This document shows, in pieces, positions 1 to 8,079 of a stretch of 34,603 bases of DNA; the first letter of the stretch is position 1, and each line of letters opens with the position of its first letter. Source of the DNA: Thermohalobaculum sp039187815 (GTDB lineage: Bacteria; Pseudomonadota; Alphaproteobacteria; Rhodobacterales; Rhodobacteraceae); the NCBI GenBank assembly GCA_039187815.1, contig JBCCZI010000034.1:1-34603 (forward strand), read 5' to 3'. Both the position numbers and the translations under genes were made by a program. Below the pieces are notes generated by a model. It saw nothing but the letters and a program-made list of their open reading frames with translations, made no database searches and was not told the DNA's origin.

Positions 1-74
1 GGCGGGCGGGAGCGCGGGCCGACGCGGTGCCGCGCCCGGGCCGATCTCAGAGCGTGCCGAGCGGCTGCGATCAT
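1..74 (-). CDS. Possible 5' end of a gene downstream of thiC (partial)
   Basis: An ATG overlaps the thiC stop codon as ATGA (71-74) and opens a minus-strand frame that has no stop to the window edge (24 codons, Arg/Ala-rich). The ATGA overlap is typical of translational coupling, and thiamine genes often follow thiC. The visible residues match no family I recognise, and a GC-rich frame of this length could be open by chance. Confidence 0.25.
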   Translation of the reverse strand, partial: MIAAARHALRSARARHRVGPRSRP

Positions 75-1918
75 TCGCCCTGCTTCACCTCTGCCTCAGG
101 GACGTAGAGCTTGCCGCCCATATCCCGGAACTTCTCTGCCATTTCAGCCAGGCCCTGCTCGCGATCGTTCAGCTTGGCAGCATAGTCGCGCACATCCTGG
201 CTGATCTTCATCGAGCAGAACTTCGGCCCACACATGGAGCAGAAATGCGCCGTCTTGTGCGCCTCCTTCGGCAGGGTCTCGTCGTGATAATCCTGCGCCG
301 TCTCGGGATCGAGCCCGAGATTGAACTGGTCCTGCCAGCGGAACTCGAACCGCGCGCGGCTGAGCGCATCATCCCGCTCCTGAGCCGCCGGGTGTCCCTT
401 GGCCAGATCCGCCGCATGGGCCGCGATTTTGTAGGTGATCACGCCCTCTTTCACGTCGTCCCGGTTCGGCAGACCCAGATGTTCTTTGGGCGTCACATAG
501 CAAAGCATCGCGCAGCCATACCAGCCGATCATCGCCGCTCCGATGCCGCTCGTGATGTGGTCGTAGCCTGGCGCAATGTCCGTGGTCAGCGGCCCGAGGG
601 TGTAGAACGGCGCCTCGCCGCACTCCCGCAGCTGCTTTTCCATGTTGACCTTGATCTTCTGCATCGGGACGTGCCCCGGGCCTTCGATCATGACCTGACA
701 GCCCCTTTGCCACGCCACCTGGGTCAGCTCGCCCAAGGTCTCGAGCTCCGCGAACTGCGCGCGATCATTCGCGTCGGCAATCGCCCCCGGCCGCAAGCCA
801 TCGCCGAGCGAGAAGGACACATCGTACTTCGCCATGATGTCGCAAATCTCGGGGAAGTGCTCGTAGACGAAGCTCTCCCGGTGGTGATGCAGGCACCACT
901 TGGCCATGATCGAGCCACCGCGCGAGACGATGCCCGTCACCCGGTCGGCGGTCAGGTGGATGTAGCCGAGCCGCACGCCCGCATGGATGGTGAAATAGTC
1001 GACCCCCTGCTCGGCCTGTTCGATCAGCGTGTCGCGGTAGACCTCCCAGGTCAGGTCCTCGGCGACACCGCCCACCTTCTCCAGCGCCTGATAAATCGGG
1101 ACGGTGCCAACGGGGATCGGCGCATTGCGGATGATCCACTCGCGCGTGTTGTGGATGTTGCGCCCCGTCGACAGGTCCATAAGCGTGTCGGCCCCCCAGC
1201 GGATCGCCCAGACCATCTTCTCGACCTCCTCCTCGACCGAAGAGGTCACCGCCGAGTTCCCGATATTGGCGTTGATCTTCACCAGGAAGTTGCGCCCGAT
1301 GATCATCGGCTCGAGCTCGGGATGGTTGATATTGGACGGGATGATCGCGCGCCCGCGGGCGATCTCGTCGCGCACGAACTCCGGGGTCACATGCGCGGGG
1401 ATCGCAGCACCGAAACTCTCCCCATCGGCCAGGATCGCCGCGGCATCGGCAGCGGCCGCGCGTCCGAGTGTCTCGCGCTCGGCCACATAGGCCATTTCCT
1501 CCGTGATCAGCCCGGCCCGCGCGGCTTCGAGTTGCGTACGCGGCGCCGATCCCGTGGCGCGTCGCGGCGAGTGCCTAAAGGGAAATGCGCGCGCCAGGCG
1601 CTTGCCAGTGGCAAACCCGTTGTCCTCAGGCTTCACGTCCCGGCCGTCATACGGCTCGAGGCCGCGTGCATCATACCAGGCCTCACGCTGACGCGGCAGA
1701 CCAGCCTCGAGATCGATCGCAGCCGCCGGATCCGAATAGGGACCCGAGGTGTCGTAAACCCGCACCCGTGGCATACTCGCATCCGCTGTCAGGATCTCTC
1801 GGTGCGGCACCCGGATCGCCGCGCCCGCAGGCGTAGTGTAGATCTTCTCCGAGGCAGGCAGCGGCCCCGTGGTGATCTTAGGGATGTCGATGCCCTTGGT
1901 GGCGCTCTCGTCGTTCAT
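71..1918 (-). CDS. thiC: Phosphomethylpyrimidine synthase ThiC
   Basis: ThiC is a radical-SAM enzyme of the cytoplasm that rearranges 5-aminoimidazole ribotide to 4-amino-5-hydroxymethyl-2-methylpyrimidine phosphate, the pyrimidine half of thiamine. The 615-residue frame has the usual ThiC length and ends with the family's CxxCxxxxC iron-sulfur motif (CSMCGPKFC, about residues 560-568). Family-typical stretches include FTIHAGV, GGSIMAKWC and EGPGHVPM. The frame opens further upstream, but the start at 1918 is chosen because a GGGAGGA Shine-Dalgarno lies just before it and the protein then begins MNDES. The gene is preceded by a TPP riboswitch, so expression should fall when thiamine pyrophosphate is plentiful. 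Confidence 0.96.
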   Translation of the reverse strand: MNDESATKGIDIPKITTGPLPASEKIYTTPAGAAIRVPHREILTADASMPRVRVYDTSGPYSDPAAAIDLEAGLPRQREAWYDARGLEPYDGRDVKPEDNGFATGKRLARAFPFRHSPRRATGSAPRTQLEAARAGLITEEMAYVAERETLGRAAAADAAAILADGESFGAAIPAHVTPEFVRDEIARGRAIIPSNINHPELEPMIIGRNFLVKINANIGNSAVTSSVEEEVEKMVWAIRWGADTLMDLSTGRNIHNTREWIIRNAPIPVGTVPIYQALEKVGGVAEDLTWEVYRDTLIEQAEQGVDYFTIHAGVRLGYIHLTADRVTGIVSRGGSIMAKWCLHHHRESFVYEHFPEICDIMAKYDVSFSLGDGLRPGAIADANDRAQFAELETLGELTQVAWQRGCQVMIEGPGHVPMQKIKVNMEKQLRECGEAPFYTLGPLTTDIAPGYDHITSGIGAAMIGWYGCAMLCYVTPKEHLGLPNRDDVKEGVITYKIAAHAADLAKGHPAAQERDDALSRARFEFRWQDQFNLGLDPETAQDYHDETLPKEAHKTAHFCSMCGPKFCSMKISQDVRDYAAKLNDREQGLAEMAEKFRDMGGKLYVPEAEVKQGE

Positions 1919-1980
1919 CTCGGTCCTCCCACGGCCCGTAGCCAAACGGGATCCGGGAGTGACGGAGGAGCTGTGCATGT

Positions 1981-2083
1981 GCCCATCCCTTCGCCGGCAT
2001 GACCCGGATCAGGTTCTAAGAGTGCTCCGGCGGGCAGCACGCCAGATCTCAGCCCCCTAGCCGTGGGGCGCCCCTTGGATGGC
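1981..2083 (-). promoter_or_regulatory. TPP riboswitch (THI element) in the thiC leader
   Basis: Read on the minus strand, the region carries the conserved THI-box cores in order: a G/C-rich helix (GCCCC pairing GGGGGC), CTGAGAT, a variable hairpin, AGAACCTGATCCGGGTCATG, then GCCGGCGAAGGGATGGGC. The outer P1 stem can form between GCCATCC (2077-2083) and GGATGGGC (1981-1988). About 60 nt separate it from the thiC start. There is no clear intrinsic terminator, so control of ribosome access is the simpler inference. Confidence 0.93.
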
Positions 2084-2086
2084 ACC

Positions 2087-2116
2087 ACGATAGGCGCATT
2101 GGCATGGGAATGTAAA
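2087..2116 (-). promoter_or_regulatory. Candidate sigma70-type promoter for thiC
   Basis: On the minus strand TTTACA (2111-2116, 5 of 6 to TTGACA) is followed after 18 nt by TATCGT (2087-2092, 4 of 6 to TATAAT). A start a few bases further on would lie at the 5' edge of the riboswitch. The -35 overlaps one arm of the inverted repeat at 2112-2136. This is a pattern match only. Confidence 0.35.
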
Positions 2117-2136
2117 GCGTCGCCGCTCGGCTTTAC
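2112..2136. repeat. 7-bp inverted repeat GTAAAGC/GCTTTAC
   Basis: Perfect arms at 2112-2118 and 2130-2136 are separated by 11 nt. On the minus strand the repeat covers the TAA stop of the 40-codon frame at 2133-2255, so it may act as that gene's 3' hairpin. It also overlaps the candidate thiC -35, so it could instead be an operator. No T-run follows. Confidence 0.4.
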
Positions 2137-2255
2137 TTCGAGCTCGCAAGGCTGGCAATCCGCTTGGCGCGGGCCTCGGCTTCTGCGATCTCCGGGGCGT
2201 TGCTGCGCAAACAGGTTTCTCGCATTTTCTCAAGCACCTGTGCCTGTTTGTGCAT
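2133..2255 (-). CDS. Small 40-residue hypothetical protein
   Basis: A 40-codon ATG-TAA frame encodes a charged, Ala/Glu/Arg-rich peptide beginning MHKQAQVLEKMRE and ending RIASLASSK, with composition suited to a single amphipathic helix. It has good protein-like composition for an intergenic frame and ends at an inverted repeat. The ribosome binding site is weak (GAG about 12 nt upstream). It lies between the racemase gene and the thiC leader on the same strand. I recognise no family. It may be a genuine short gene or a chance frame. Confidence 0.4.
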   Translation of the reverse strand: MHKQAQVLEKMRETCLRSNAPEIAEAEARAKRIASLASSK

Positions 2256-2344
2256 CTAGGCGATCTCGTTGTTCCGGATCGCAGTGTCATCCTGTTGCAA
2301 TCACCCTTTTTCTTTGGAACATCCTGTCCCTTATCGCATGACCT

Positions 2345-3034
2345 TCAGTCTCCGAGCGCGAAGTTGAGCGCTGCGCCCGCATGCAAGGCGGTGCTGTCAA
2401 AGCATGGCAGCGACAGATCCGCAGGGCTCAGCAGCATGCCAACCTCGGTGCAGCCAAAGATGACACCATCCGCCTCGCCAGACGCCGCGATGACGTCGAG
2501 ATAGCGCGCTCTCGAGGCGGGCAGAACGACACCCTGGCACAGCTCGTCATAGATGATCTGGTGCACGGTTTGCCGGCCCAGCGCATCAGGGATCAGCGGG
2601 GCAATTCCATGCTGGGCCTGCATACGGCCGCGATAGAAGTCCTGCTCCATCGTGTACCGCGTGGCGAGCAACAAAGGCTTGTGCGATCCCGCCGCTCTCA
2701 CAGCCTCGGCGGTCGCATCCGCAATGTGGATCAGCGGCACGCCGACCGCGTCCTGCACCGCCTCGGCCATTTTGTGCATGGTGTTGGTGCAGATGACGAG
2801 GCACTCAGCGCGGCCCCGTTCCAGGGCGCGGGCGGCATCGACCATCCTCTCGGTGGCCCCCTCCCAATCGCCAGCGCCTTGAAGAGCCTCGATCTCAGCA
2901 AAGTCAAAGGACCACAACAGGATCTCGGCCGAGTGCAAACCCCCGAGCCGATAACGCGCGCCCTCGTTCAGCAAGCGGTAGTAGATGGCGGTGCTTTCCC
3001 AGCTCATGCCGCCGATCAGACCAATGGTGCGCAT
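2345..3034 (-). CDS. Aspartate/glutamate racemase family protein
   Basis: This 229-residue cytoplasmic protein belongs to the two-cysteine, cofactor-independent amino-acid racemase family. The N-terminus MRTIGLIGGMSWEST is the family signature. The catalytic cysteine pair is visible as ICTNTMHKM (Cys82) and GCTEVGMLL (Cys195), as expected for reversible alpha-proton exchange. The start at 3034 is preceded by GAGGGG; the open frame extends upstream, but only through proline-rich out-of-frame sequence over a large inverted repeat. It is divergent from the acyl-CoA synthetase gene. Aspartate is the likeliest substrate, but related amino acids are possible. Confidence 0.88.
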   Translation of the reverse strand: MRTIGLIGGMSWESTAIYYRLLNEGARYRLGGLHSAEILLWSFDFAEIEALQGAGDWEGATERMVDAARALERGRAECLVICTNTMHKMAEAVQDAVGVPLIHIADATAEAVRAAGSHKPLLLATRYTMEQDFYRGRMQAQHGIAPLIPDALGRQTVHQIIYDELCQGVVLPASRARYLDVIAASGEADGVIFGCTEVGMLLSPADLSLPCFDSTALHAGAALNFALGD

Positions 3035-3081
3035 GTGCCCCCTCAAAGCTCGCCCCTTTCTGCCGTCTGAGATCCGTGGCC

Positions 3082-3130
3082 GCAAGCCCGACACCTCCGG
3101 GTGGGTGGGCGGGGGAGGTGGCGGGCTTGC
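3082..3130. repeat. 17-bp inverted repeat with a G-quadruplex motif as loop
   Basis: Left arm GCAAGCCCGACACCTCC (3082-3098) and right arm GGAGGTGGCGGGCTTGC (3114-3130) pair over 17 positions with a single A/G mismatch. The 15-nt loop (3099-3113) reads GGGTGGGTGGGCGGG on the plus strand, a perfect (G3N1)3G3 quadruplex motif. It lies 48 bp upstream of the racemase start and 46 bp upstream of the acyl-CoA synthetase start. The loop strand is G-rich in the synthetase direction and C-rich in the racemase direction. Confidence 0.85.
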
Positions 3131-3132
3131 GC

Positions 3133-3150
3133 GCCAGCCGCTAGGCTGGC
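3133..3150. repeat. Perfect 7-bp hairpin in the acyl-CoA synthetase leader
   Basis: GCCAGCC (3133-3139), a GCTA loop and GGCTGGC (3144-3150) form a perfect short hairpin. It starts 2 bp after the large quadruplex-loop repeat and ends 26 bp before the synthetase ATG. No T-run follows, so it is not a standard terminator. Confidence 0.6.
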
Positions 3151-3176
3151 ACCCGTCGCAAAGAAACAGGCCGCCG

Positions 3177-4808
3177 ATGACCGAGATCCCCGACGACAGC
3201 CGCTGGCCCTCGGCCGATTGGGCCGGCCTGCGCACTGCATTTCGCTGGCGTCTGCCCGCGCGCTTCAACTTGGCCGAGGCGATGGTCGGGCGCTGGGCAG
3301 CCCAAGATCCATCGCGCCCCGCCTTGATCCAAATCGCGCCCGAGGGTGTGCGGCGCTACAGCTACGGCGATCTCGACCGCGCGTCGTGCCGGCTGGCCAA
3401 TTGGCTGCAAGACCGGGGCGTTGGCCGCCGCGATCGGGTCGCCGTGCTGCTGCCCCAATCGGCCGAGGTCTTGCTCACCCATTTGGCCTGTGCCCGGATC
3501 GGCGCCATCACCGTGCCGCTCTTTACCCTATTCGGCCCGGATGCGCTGGCCTACCGGCTCGCGGATTCCGGCGCCCGCGTTCTGATCACCGATCGCACCA
3601 ACGCGCCCAAGCTGGCCTCCATTCGGGCAGAGCTTCCGGCGCTCGAGACCGTGGTGGCGACCGATGGCGCAACCGACGGTGCCGAGGCTCTCACGCCCCT
3701 GCTCGACCGGTCCAAAGATGATCACACTCCCCTCGCGACGAGCCCGGAGGACCCGGCCTTTATCTCCTATACCTCGGGAACGACCGGGCCGCCAAAAGGC
3801 GTGCTGCATGCGCAACGGGTTCTGCTCGGCCACCTGCCGGGCGTGCAGCTTGCCCATGAGCGGTTGCCGCAGCCAGGCGACTGCCTCTGGACGCCAGCCG
3901 ACTGGGCCTGGATGGGCGGGCTCTGCAACATCGCCATGCCGGCGCTCTATTTTGGGCGCCCGCTGGTCGCGCATCGGTTCGACCGCTTCGATCCCGAACG
4001 CGCCTTTGCCTTGATGGCCGAGCATGGGGTGCGCAACGTCTTCCTGCCGCCAACCGCGCTCAAGCTGATGCGAGCCGTGCCCAATCCGCAGCGCTTCGGC
4101 CATGCGCTGCGCTCGGTCGCCTCGGGCGGCGAGAGTCTCGGGGCCGAGCTCCTCGATTGGGGGCACGCTGCTTTCGGGCTCACCATCAACGAGTTCTATG
4201 GCCAAACCGAATGCAACTTGGTGGTGGGGAACTGCTCTACGCTGGCCGCGGTCCGGCCGGATTACATGGGCCGGGCTTACCCTGGCTCAGAGGTCGCGAT
4301 CCTCGACCCCGACGGCAGCCCGAGCCAGCCAGGCCAGACGGGCGACATCGCTATCCGCCGCGGCGATGCGGCCATGTTCCTCGAGTACTGGAACAAGCCA
4401 GAGAAGACCGCCGAGAAATTCCGCGGCGACTGGATGCTGACCGGAGACGAAGGCGAGATGGATGCGGACGGCTACCTGCGCTTTGCCGCGCGCACCGATG
4501 ACGTCATTACCTCGTCGGGCTATCGTATCGGACCAACCGAGATCGAGCACTGCCTGGTGGGCCATCCGGCGGTCGCCATGGCGGCGGTCATCGGCGTGCC
4601 CGATCCGGTGCGCACCGAGGCCGTAACCGCCTTTGTCACGCTGGCGCAAGGCAGCAGCGGCGGCACGGACCTGGCCACGACGCTGATCGAGCATGTGCGC
4701 ACGCGCCTCAGCCCCCATCTCGCCCCTCGCGCCGTGCATGTCATCGACGAGATGCCCATGACCTCGACCGGCAAGATCCTGCGCCGCGCGCTGCGCCCCG
4801 ACGGGTGA
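3177..4808 (+). CDS. Acyl-CoA synthetase (AMP-binding, ANL superfamily)
   Basis: This 543-residue adenylate-forming enzyme should activate a carboxylic acid with ATP and join it to CoA. The AMP-binding signature YTSGTTGPPKG lies at about residues 198-208. Later come NEFYGQTECN (A5-type), LTGDEGEMDADGYLRFAARTDD (hinge region) and a C-terminal TSTGKILRR with the predicted catalytic lysine K533. The overall pattern resembles the acetyl/medium-chain acyl-CoA synthetase branch, but the substrate cannot be read from sequence. The start at 3177 gives the family's normal N-terminus; the ribosome site (AAACAGG) is weak, and two hairpins sit just upstream. The gene ends 2 bp from the convergent ABC permease gene. 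Confidence 0.9.
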   Translation: MTEIPDDSRWPSADWAGLRTAFRWRLPARFNLAEAMVGRWAAQDPSRPALIQIAPEGVRRYSYGDLDRASCRLANWLQDRGVGRRDRVAVLLPQSAEVLLTHLACARIGAITVPLFTLFGPDALAYRLADSGARVLITDRTNAPKLASIRAELPALETVVATDGATDGAEALTPLLDRSKDDHTPLATSPEDPAFISYTSGTTGPPKGVLHAQRVLLGHLPGVQLAHERLPQPGDCLWTPADWAWMGGLCNIAMPALYFGRPLVAHRFDRFDPERAFALMAEHGVRNVFLPPTALKLMRAVPNPQRFGHALRSVASGGESLGAELLDWGHAAFGLTINEFYGQTECNLVVGNCSTLAAVRPDYMGRAYPGSEVAILDPDGSPSQPGQTGDIAIRRGDAAMFLEYWNKPEKTAEKFRGDWMLTGDEGEMDADGYLRFAARTDDVITSSGYRIGPTEIEHCLVGHPAVAMAAVIGVPDPVRTEAVTAFVTLAQGSSGGTDLATTLIEHVRTRLSPHLAPRAVHVIDEMPMTSTGKILRRALRPDG

Positions 4809-4810
4809 AC

Positions 4811-7369
4811 TCAGGCCCGGGAGCGCAGGATCCGCGCCGGCCGGACCCCAAGCGCCGGCAGGGCGAAGACGAGACCAGCGAACAGGCTGGCCAGCGCTCC
4901 TCCGAGCACGACGGCGATCGCGATGGTCGGCTCGAGCACGAACTGCCCCTCGAGCACAAAGGTGATCACGGCCCAGGCGCCCACCCCGCTGAAGATCAGC
5001 GCCGCGCCCCCAGCCGCGCCCCCCGTGAGCGCCGCGCGCAGGGCAAAGGAGCCGAGGATCCGCGCCCGCTCAGCGCCGATCACCTTGAGGATGGCGGCCT
5101 CATAGGCCCGCCGACGCGCGCCTGCAGCCGCTGCACCGATCAAGACCACGACCCCGACGGCCAGAACCGCGCTCGCCGCCCACCGCGCGGCCGAGGCGAT
5201 CTGGTCGAGACCATCCGATACCCGCGCTATCGCCTCGCGCACCCCAATCGCCGTCACATTGGGATAGGCTGCACCGATAGAAGCGAGGACCGGCCCTTCA
5301 GCCTCCGCCCCCGCATAGACGGTCGCGATATGGGTGTGCGGCGCGCCCGCAAAGGCGCCCGGATCGAAGATCATCAGAAAATTGATCCCCATGTCTGAAA
5401 AGTCGACGCGGCGGAGCGAGGCGATCTCGGCGGTGATCTCGCGCCCGAGCACGCTGACGGTCAACGTGTCGCCAATGTCGAGGCGCAGCTCACGCGCATG
5501 CTCCTCCGAGAACGAGACGAGCGGGGGGCCGGCGTAGTCCTCTGGCCACCAGGCGCCGGCCAAGAGCTCGGTGCCCGCTGGCGGCTCGGCCGCATAGGAG
5601 ACACCGCGGTCGCCGCGCAGGATCCAGGCGCCCTCCGGATCGATCTCGGCCTCATCCGCGGGAACGCCGTCGAGCTGCGTGACGATGCCCCGCAACATCG
5701 GCGCGGTCTGGATGGTCCCAACCCCGGGCTCGGCCTGCAGCGTCTCGAGGATCGGCGCACGTTGGTCATTCTGGATGTCGATCAGGAAGAAGGCGGGCGC
5801 GCGGTCCGGCAGCTCCTGGGCTATCGTGGTCCGCAGATTGTGGTCGATCTGCGCGATCGCGGCCAAGGTCGTCAGTCCCAGGCCGAGCGAGAGCACGGCT
5901 CCGGCCGTGTCCCCTCCAGGCCCGCCGATGGCGGCCAGGGAGAGCCGCAGAACCGGCCAGCCGCGGAGCCAGCGGGCCCGTGCGAGCGAGGCGGCCATCC
6001 GGCGCAGGAGGGCCGCCGACAGCCACAACACCGCGAGAGTGGCCGCGACGCCTCCGATAACGCCGAGCGCCAGCTTGGGTGCGCCAGAGAGCCAGGTGGC
6101 GGATCCTGCCAAGGCCAAACCTGCGACACCGGTGGCGATCACCCAGTTCGAGGCAGGCAGCCGTCCTACACGCTCGACCAGATCGCGAAAGAGGGCGGCT
6201 GGGCGGACCTCTCGGGCGCGGGCAAGCGGCCAAAGCGCAAAGACGAGCGCCGTCAGGAGCCCGTACAGCCCCGCCTCGGCCAACGGGGCGGCGTAGACGT
6301 CAAACAGGGCTGGCACCGGCAGCCGGTCGGCAAAGAGCGGTCCGAGAGCGAGGGGCAGGCCAGCTCCAAGCGCCAAGCCAAAGCCGACGCCCAGCACCGC
6401 CAATGCACCGATCTGCGCGAGATAGGTGGCACCCACCATCCGTCCGCTGGCGCCAAGGCTCTTGAGAACCGCAATGGTTTCGGTCTTTTCCTCGAGATAG
6501 CTCCGGACCGCGGCTGCAATCCCGACGCCGCCCACAGCCAAGGCTGCGAGCCCCACCAGCACCAGGAAGGCGCCGATCCGCTCGACAAAGCGCTCGATGC
6601 CGGGTGCGGCCTGGCGCCGGTCCCGCCAGCGCAGGCCCGAATCGGGAAAGCGCGCGTCCATATCGGCCTCAGCCGAGACCAGATCCGCCTCTTCGCGCAC
6701 CTTCAGGCGATAATGGGTCTCGAAAAGGCTGCCGGGCGCGACGAGACCTGTGCCATGCAAGGCCTCGGCGCTGACCAGACTGCGGGGCCCAAATCCAAAA
6801 CCGGCCGAGGCGCGGTCAGGCTCCGACACCAACAAGGCCGAGATGCGGAAGGGCACGCCGCCGATCTCGTAGCGATCCCCGGGCGCCAAACCGAGCCGGG
6901 CGGCCAAAGCACGTTCGACCACCGCGCCAGGCAAGCCGTCTTGGTGCGCCAAGGCCGCATCCAAGGCAATCGCCGGGTCGAGCGTGACGGTGCCGGCCAA
7001 CGGATAGGCGTCATCCACCGCCTTGACCTGCGTCAGCACCCGGCGCGGCGGCGCGTCCTCGGGACCGCCCACGGCCATCGAGCGGAAATCGACAACCTCG
7101 GAGACAGCATCCGCGCGGGCCTCCATCCAGGCACGCTCGGACTCGCTTGCCCGGCGATAGGTCGTGGTCACTTGGGCATCTCCGCCCAAGATCACGGCCC
7201 CTTGCGCTATGAGGCCCTCATTGATGGCCATGCGCACAGACCCCACAGCCGCCACAGCCGCAACGCCGAGTGCCAGACAAGCGAGAAAGATGCGAAACCC
7301 CGACACGCCACCGCGCAGCTCTCGGGCCGCAAAACGGAGCGGCAGGAGCGCCCGCGAGAGCCGGCTCAT
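4811..7369 (-). CDS. ABC transporter permease, FtsX/YbbP-like
   Basis: An 852-residue inner-membrane protein with a first membrane segment near residues 25-46, a long extracytoplasmic domain, a central group of hydrophobic segments (about 260-400) and a C-terminal FtsX-type group of membrane helices. The layout matches YbbP-like permeases of lysophospholipase/exporter loci. Its start overlaps the stop of the ATPase gene by 4 nt (ATGA at 7366-7369), so the two are almost certainly co-translated and form one transporter. The divergent TesA-type esterase is the classical neighbour of ybbAP. The substrate is unknown. Confidence 0.9.
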   Translation of the reverse strand: MSRLSRALLPLRFAARELRGGVSGFRIFLACLALGVAAVAAVGSVRMAINEGLIAQGAVILGGDAQVTTTYRRASESERAWMEARADAVSEVVDFRSMAVGGPEDAPPRRVLTQVKAVDDAYPLAGTVTLDPAIALDAALAHQDGLPGAVVERALAARLGLAPGDRYEIGGVPFRISALLVSEPDRASAGFGFGPRSLVSAEALHGTGLVAPGSLFETHYRLKVREEADLVSAEADMDARFPDSGLRWRDRRQAAPGIERFVERIGAFLVLVGLAALAVGGVGIAAAVRSYLEEKTETIAVLKSLGASGRMVGATYLAQIGALAVLGVGFGLALGAGLPLALGPLFADRLPVPALFDVYAAPLAEAGLYGLLTALVFALWPLARAREVRPAALFRDLVERVGRLPASNWVIATGVAGLALAGSATWLSGAPKLALGVIGGVAATLAVLWLSAALLRRMAASLARARWLRGWPVLRLSLAAIGGPGGDTAGAVLSLGLGLTTLAAIAQIDHNLRTTIAQELPDRAPAFFLIDIQNDQRAPILETLQAEPGVGTIQTAPMLRGIVTQLDGVPADEAEIDPEGAWILRGDRGVSYAAEPPAGTELLAGAWWPEDYAGPPLVSFSEEHARELRLDIGDTLTVSVLGREITAEIASLRRVDFSDMGINFLMIFDPGAFAGAPHTHIATVYAGAEAEGPVLASIGAAYPNVTAIGVREAIARVSDGLDQIASAARWAASAVLAVGVVVLIGAAAAGARRRAYEAAILKVIGAERARILGSFALRAALTGGAAGGAALIFSGVGAWAVITFVLEGQFVLEPTIAIAVVLGGALASLFAGLVFALPALGVRPARILRSRA

Positions 7370-8079
7370 TCAGCCGCCTCGGCCGCCGGGACAGCGCTTG
7401 GGTCGAGGCGTCCGTCGCGCATGGTGACCACCCGATCACAGGCCTGCGCCAAGGCCGGCGCATGCGTCACGACCACCAGAGTGGCGCCATGCCGGGACTG
7501 GAGCGAAAAGAGCAATTCGCTAATCTCGCGGCCCGTCGCGGCGTCGAGATTGCCCGTGGGCTCATCGGCCAACAGGATCGACGGGCGCGGGGCGACAGCG
7601 CGAGCAAGCGCCACGCGCTGCTGCTCCCCGCCCGAAAGCTGTGCGGGATAGTGGTCGGCCCGATGCGCCAATCCGACAGCGTCGAGTTCTTCGGCCGCCC
7701 TGTCGAAGGCGTCGCGGCGCCCCGCGAGCTCCAGCGGCGCAGCGGCATTCTCTAGCGCCGTCATGGTGGGAATGAGGTGGAAGGACTGAAAGACGATGCC
7801 CATATTGCGCATACGAAACCGGGCGAGCGCGTCTTCGCCGAGCCCGGTCAGCTCTTCGCCCATCACGGTGACGTGACCTGAGGTGGCGCGTTCTAGCCCG
7901 CCAAGGACCATAAGGAGAGACGACTTGCCCGAACCGCTCGGCCCGACGATCCCCACCGACGTGCCCGCCGCAATCTCGAGATCGACCCCGCGCAGGATGT
8001 CGACCAGGCCGGCACGGCTCGGCAAGGTGAGCGCCAACTGGCTAAGGGCAATAGCGGGCCCCGGGGTGACGTCGGTCAT
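7366..8079 (-). CDS. ABC transporter ATP-binding protein, YbbA/LolD-like
   Basis: A 237-residue ATPase of the MacB/LolD/YbbA class. Walker A GPSGSGKSS (about 46-54), signature LSGGEQQR (148-155) and Walker B SILLADEPTGNLD (from 167) are intact. The start at 8079 follows a GGAG ribosome site; an in-frame ATG 21 codons upstream would add a tail that lies inside the opposite-strand esterase gene. It should power the FtsX-like permease encoded immediately downstream with a 4-nt overlap. Its start codon shares CATG with the esterase start on the other strand. Confidence 0.93.
   Translation of the reverse strand: MTDVTPGPAIALSQLALTLPSRAGLVDILRGVDLEIAAGTSVGIVGPSGSGKSSLLMVLGGLERATSGHVTVMGEELTGLGEDALARFRMRNMGIVFQSFHLIPTMTALENAAAPLELAGRRDAFDRAAEELDAVGLAHRADHYPAQLSGGEQQRVALARAVAPRPSILLADEPTGNLDAATGREISELLFSLQSRHGATLVVVTHAPALAQACDRVVTMRDGRLDPSAVPAAEAAE

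Noticed and set aside
245..2002. Long plus-strand open frame antisense to thiC
   Set aside because: Arg/His/Asp-rich shadow of a well-supported thiC gene in GC-rich DNA; no family features and no ribosome site.
2057..2290. 77-codon minus-strand frame over the TPP riboswitch
   Set aside because: It runs through the riboswitch and has Cys/Arg-rich noise composition; the 40-codon frame at 2133-2255 is more protein-like.
5498..7651. 717-codon plus-strand open frame antisense to the ABC permease
   Set aside because: Composition (Gln, Arg, Gly, Pro-rich) is that of an antisense shadow; the minus-strand permease and ATPase are intact and recognisable.
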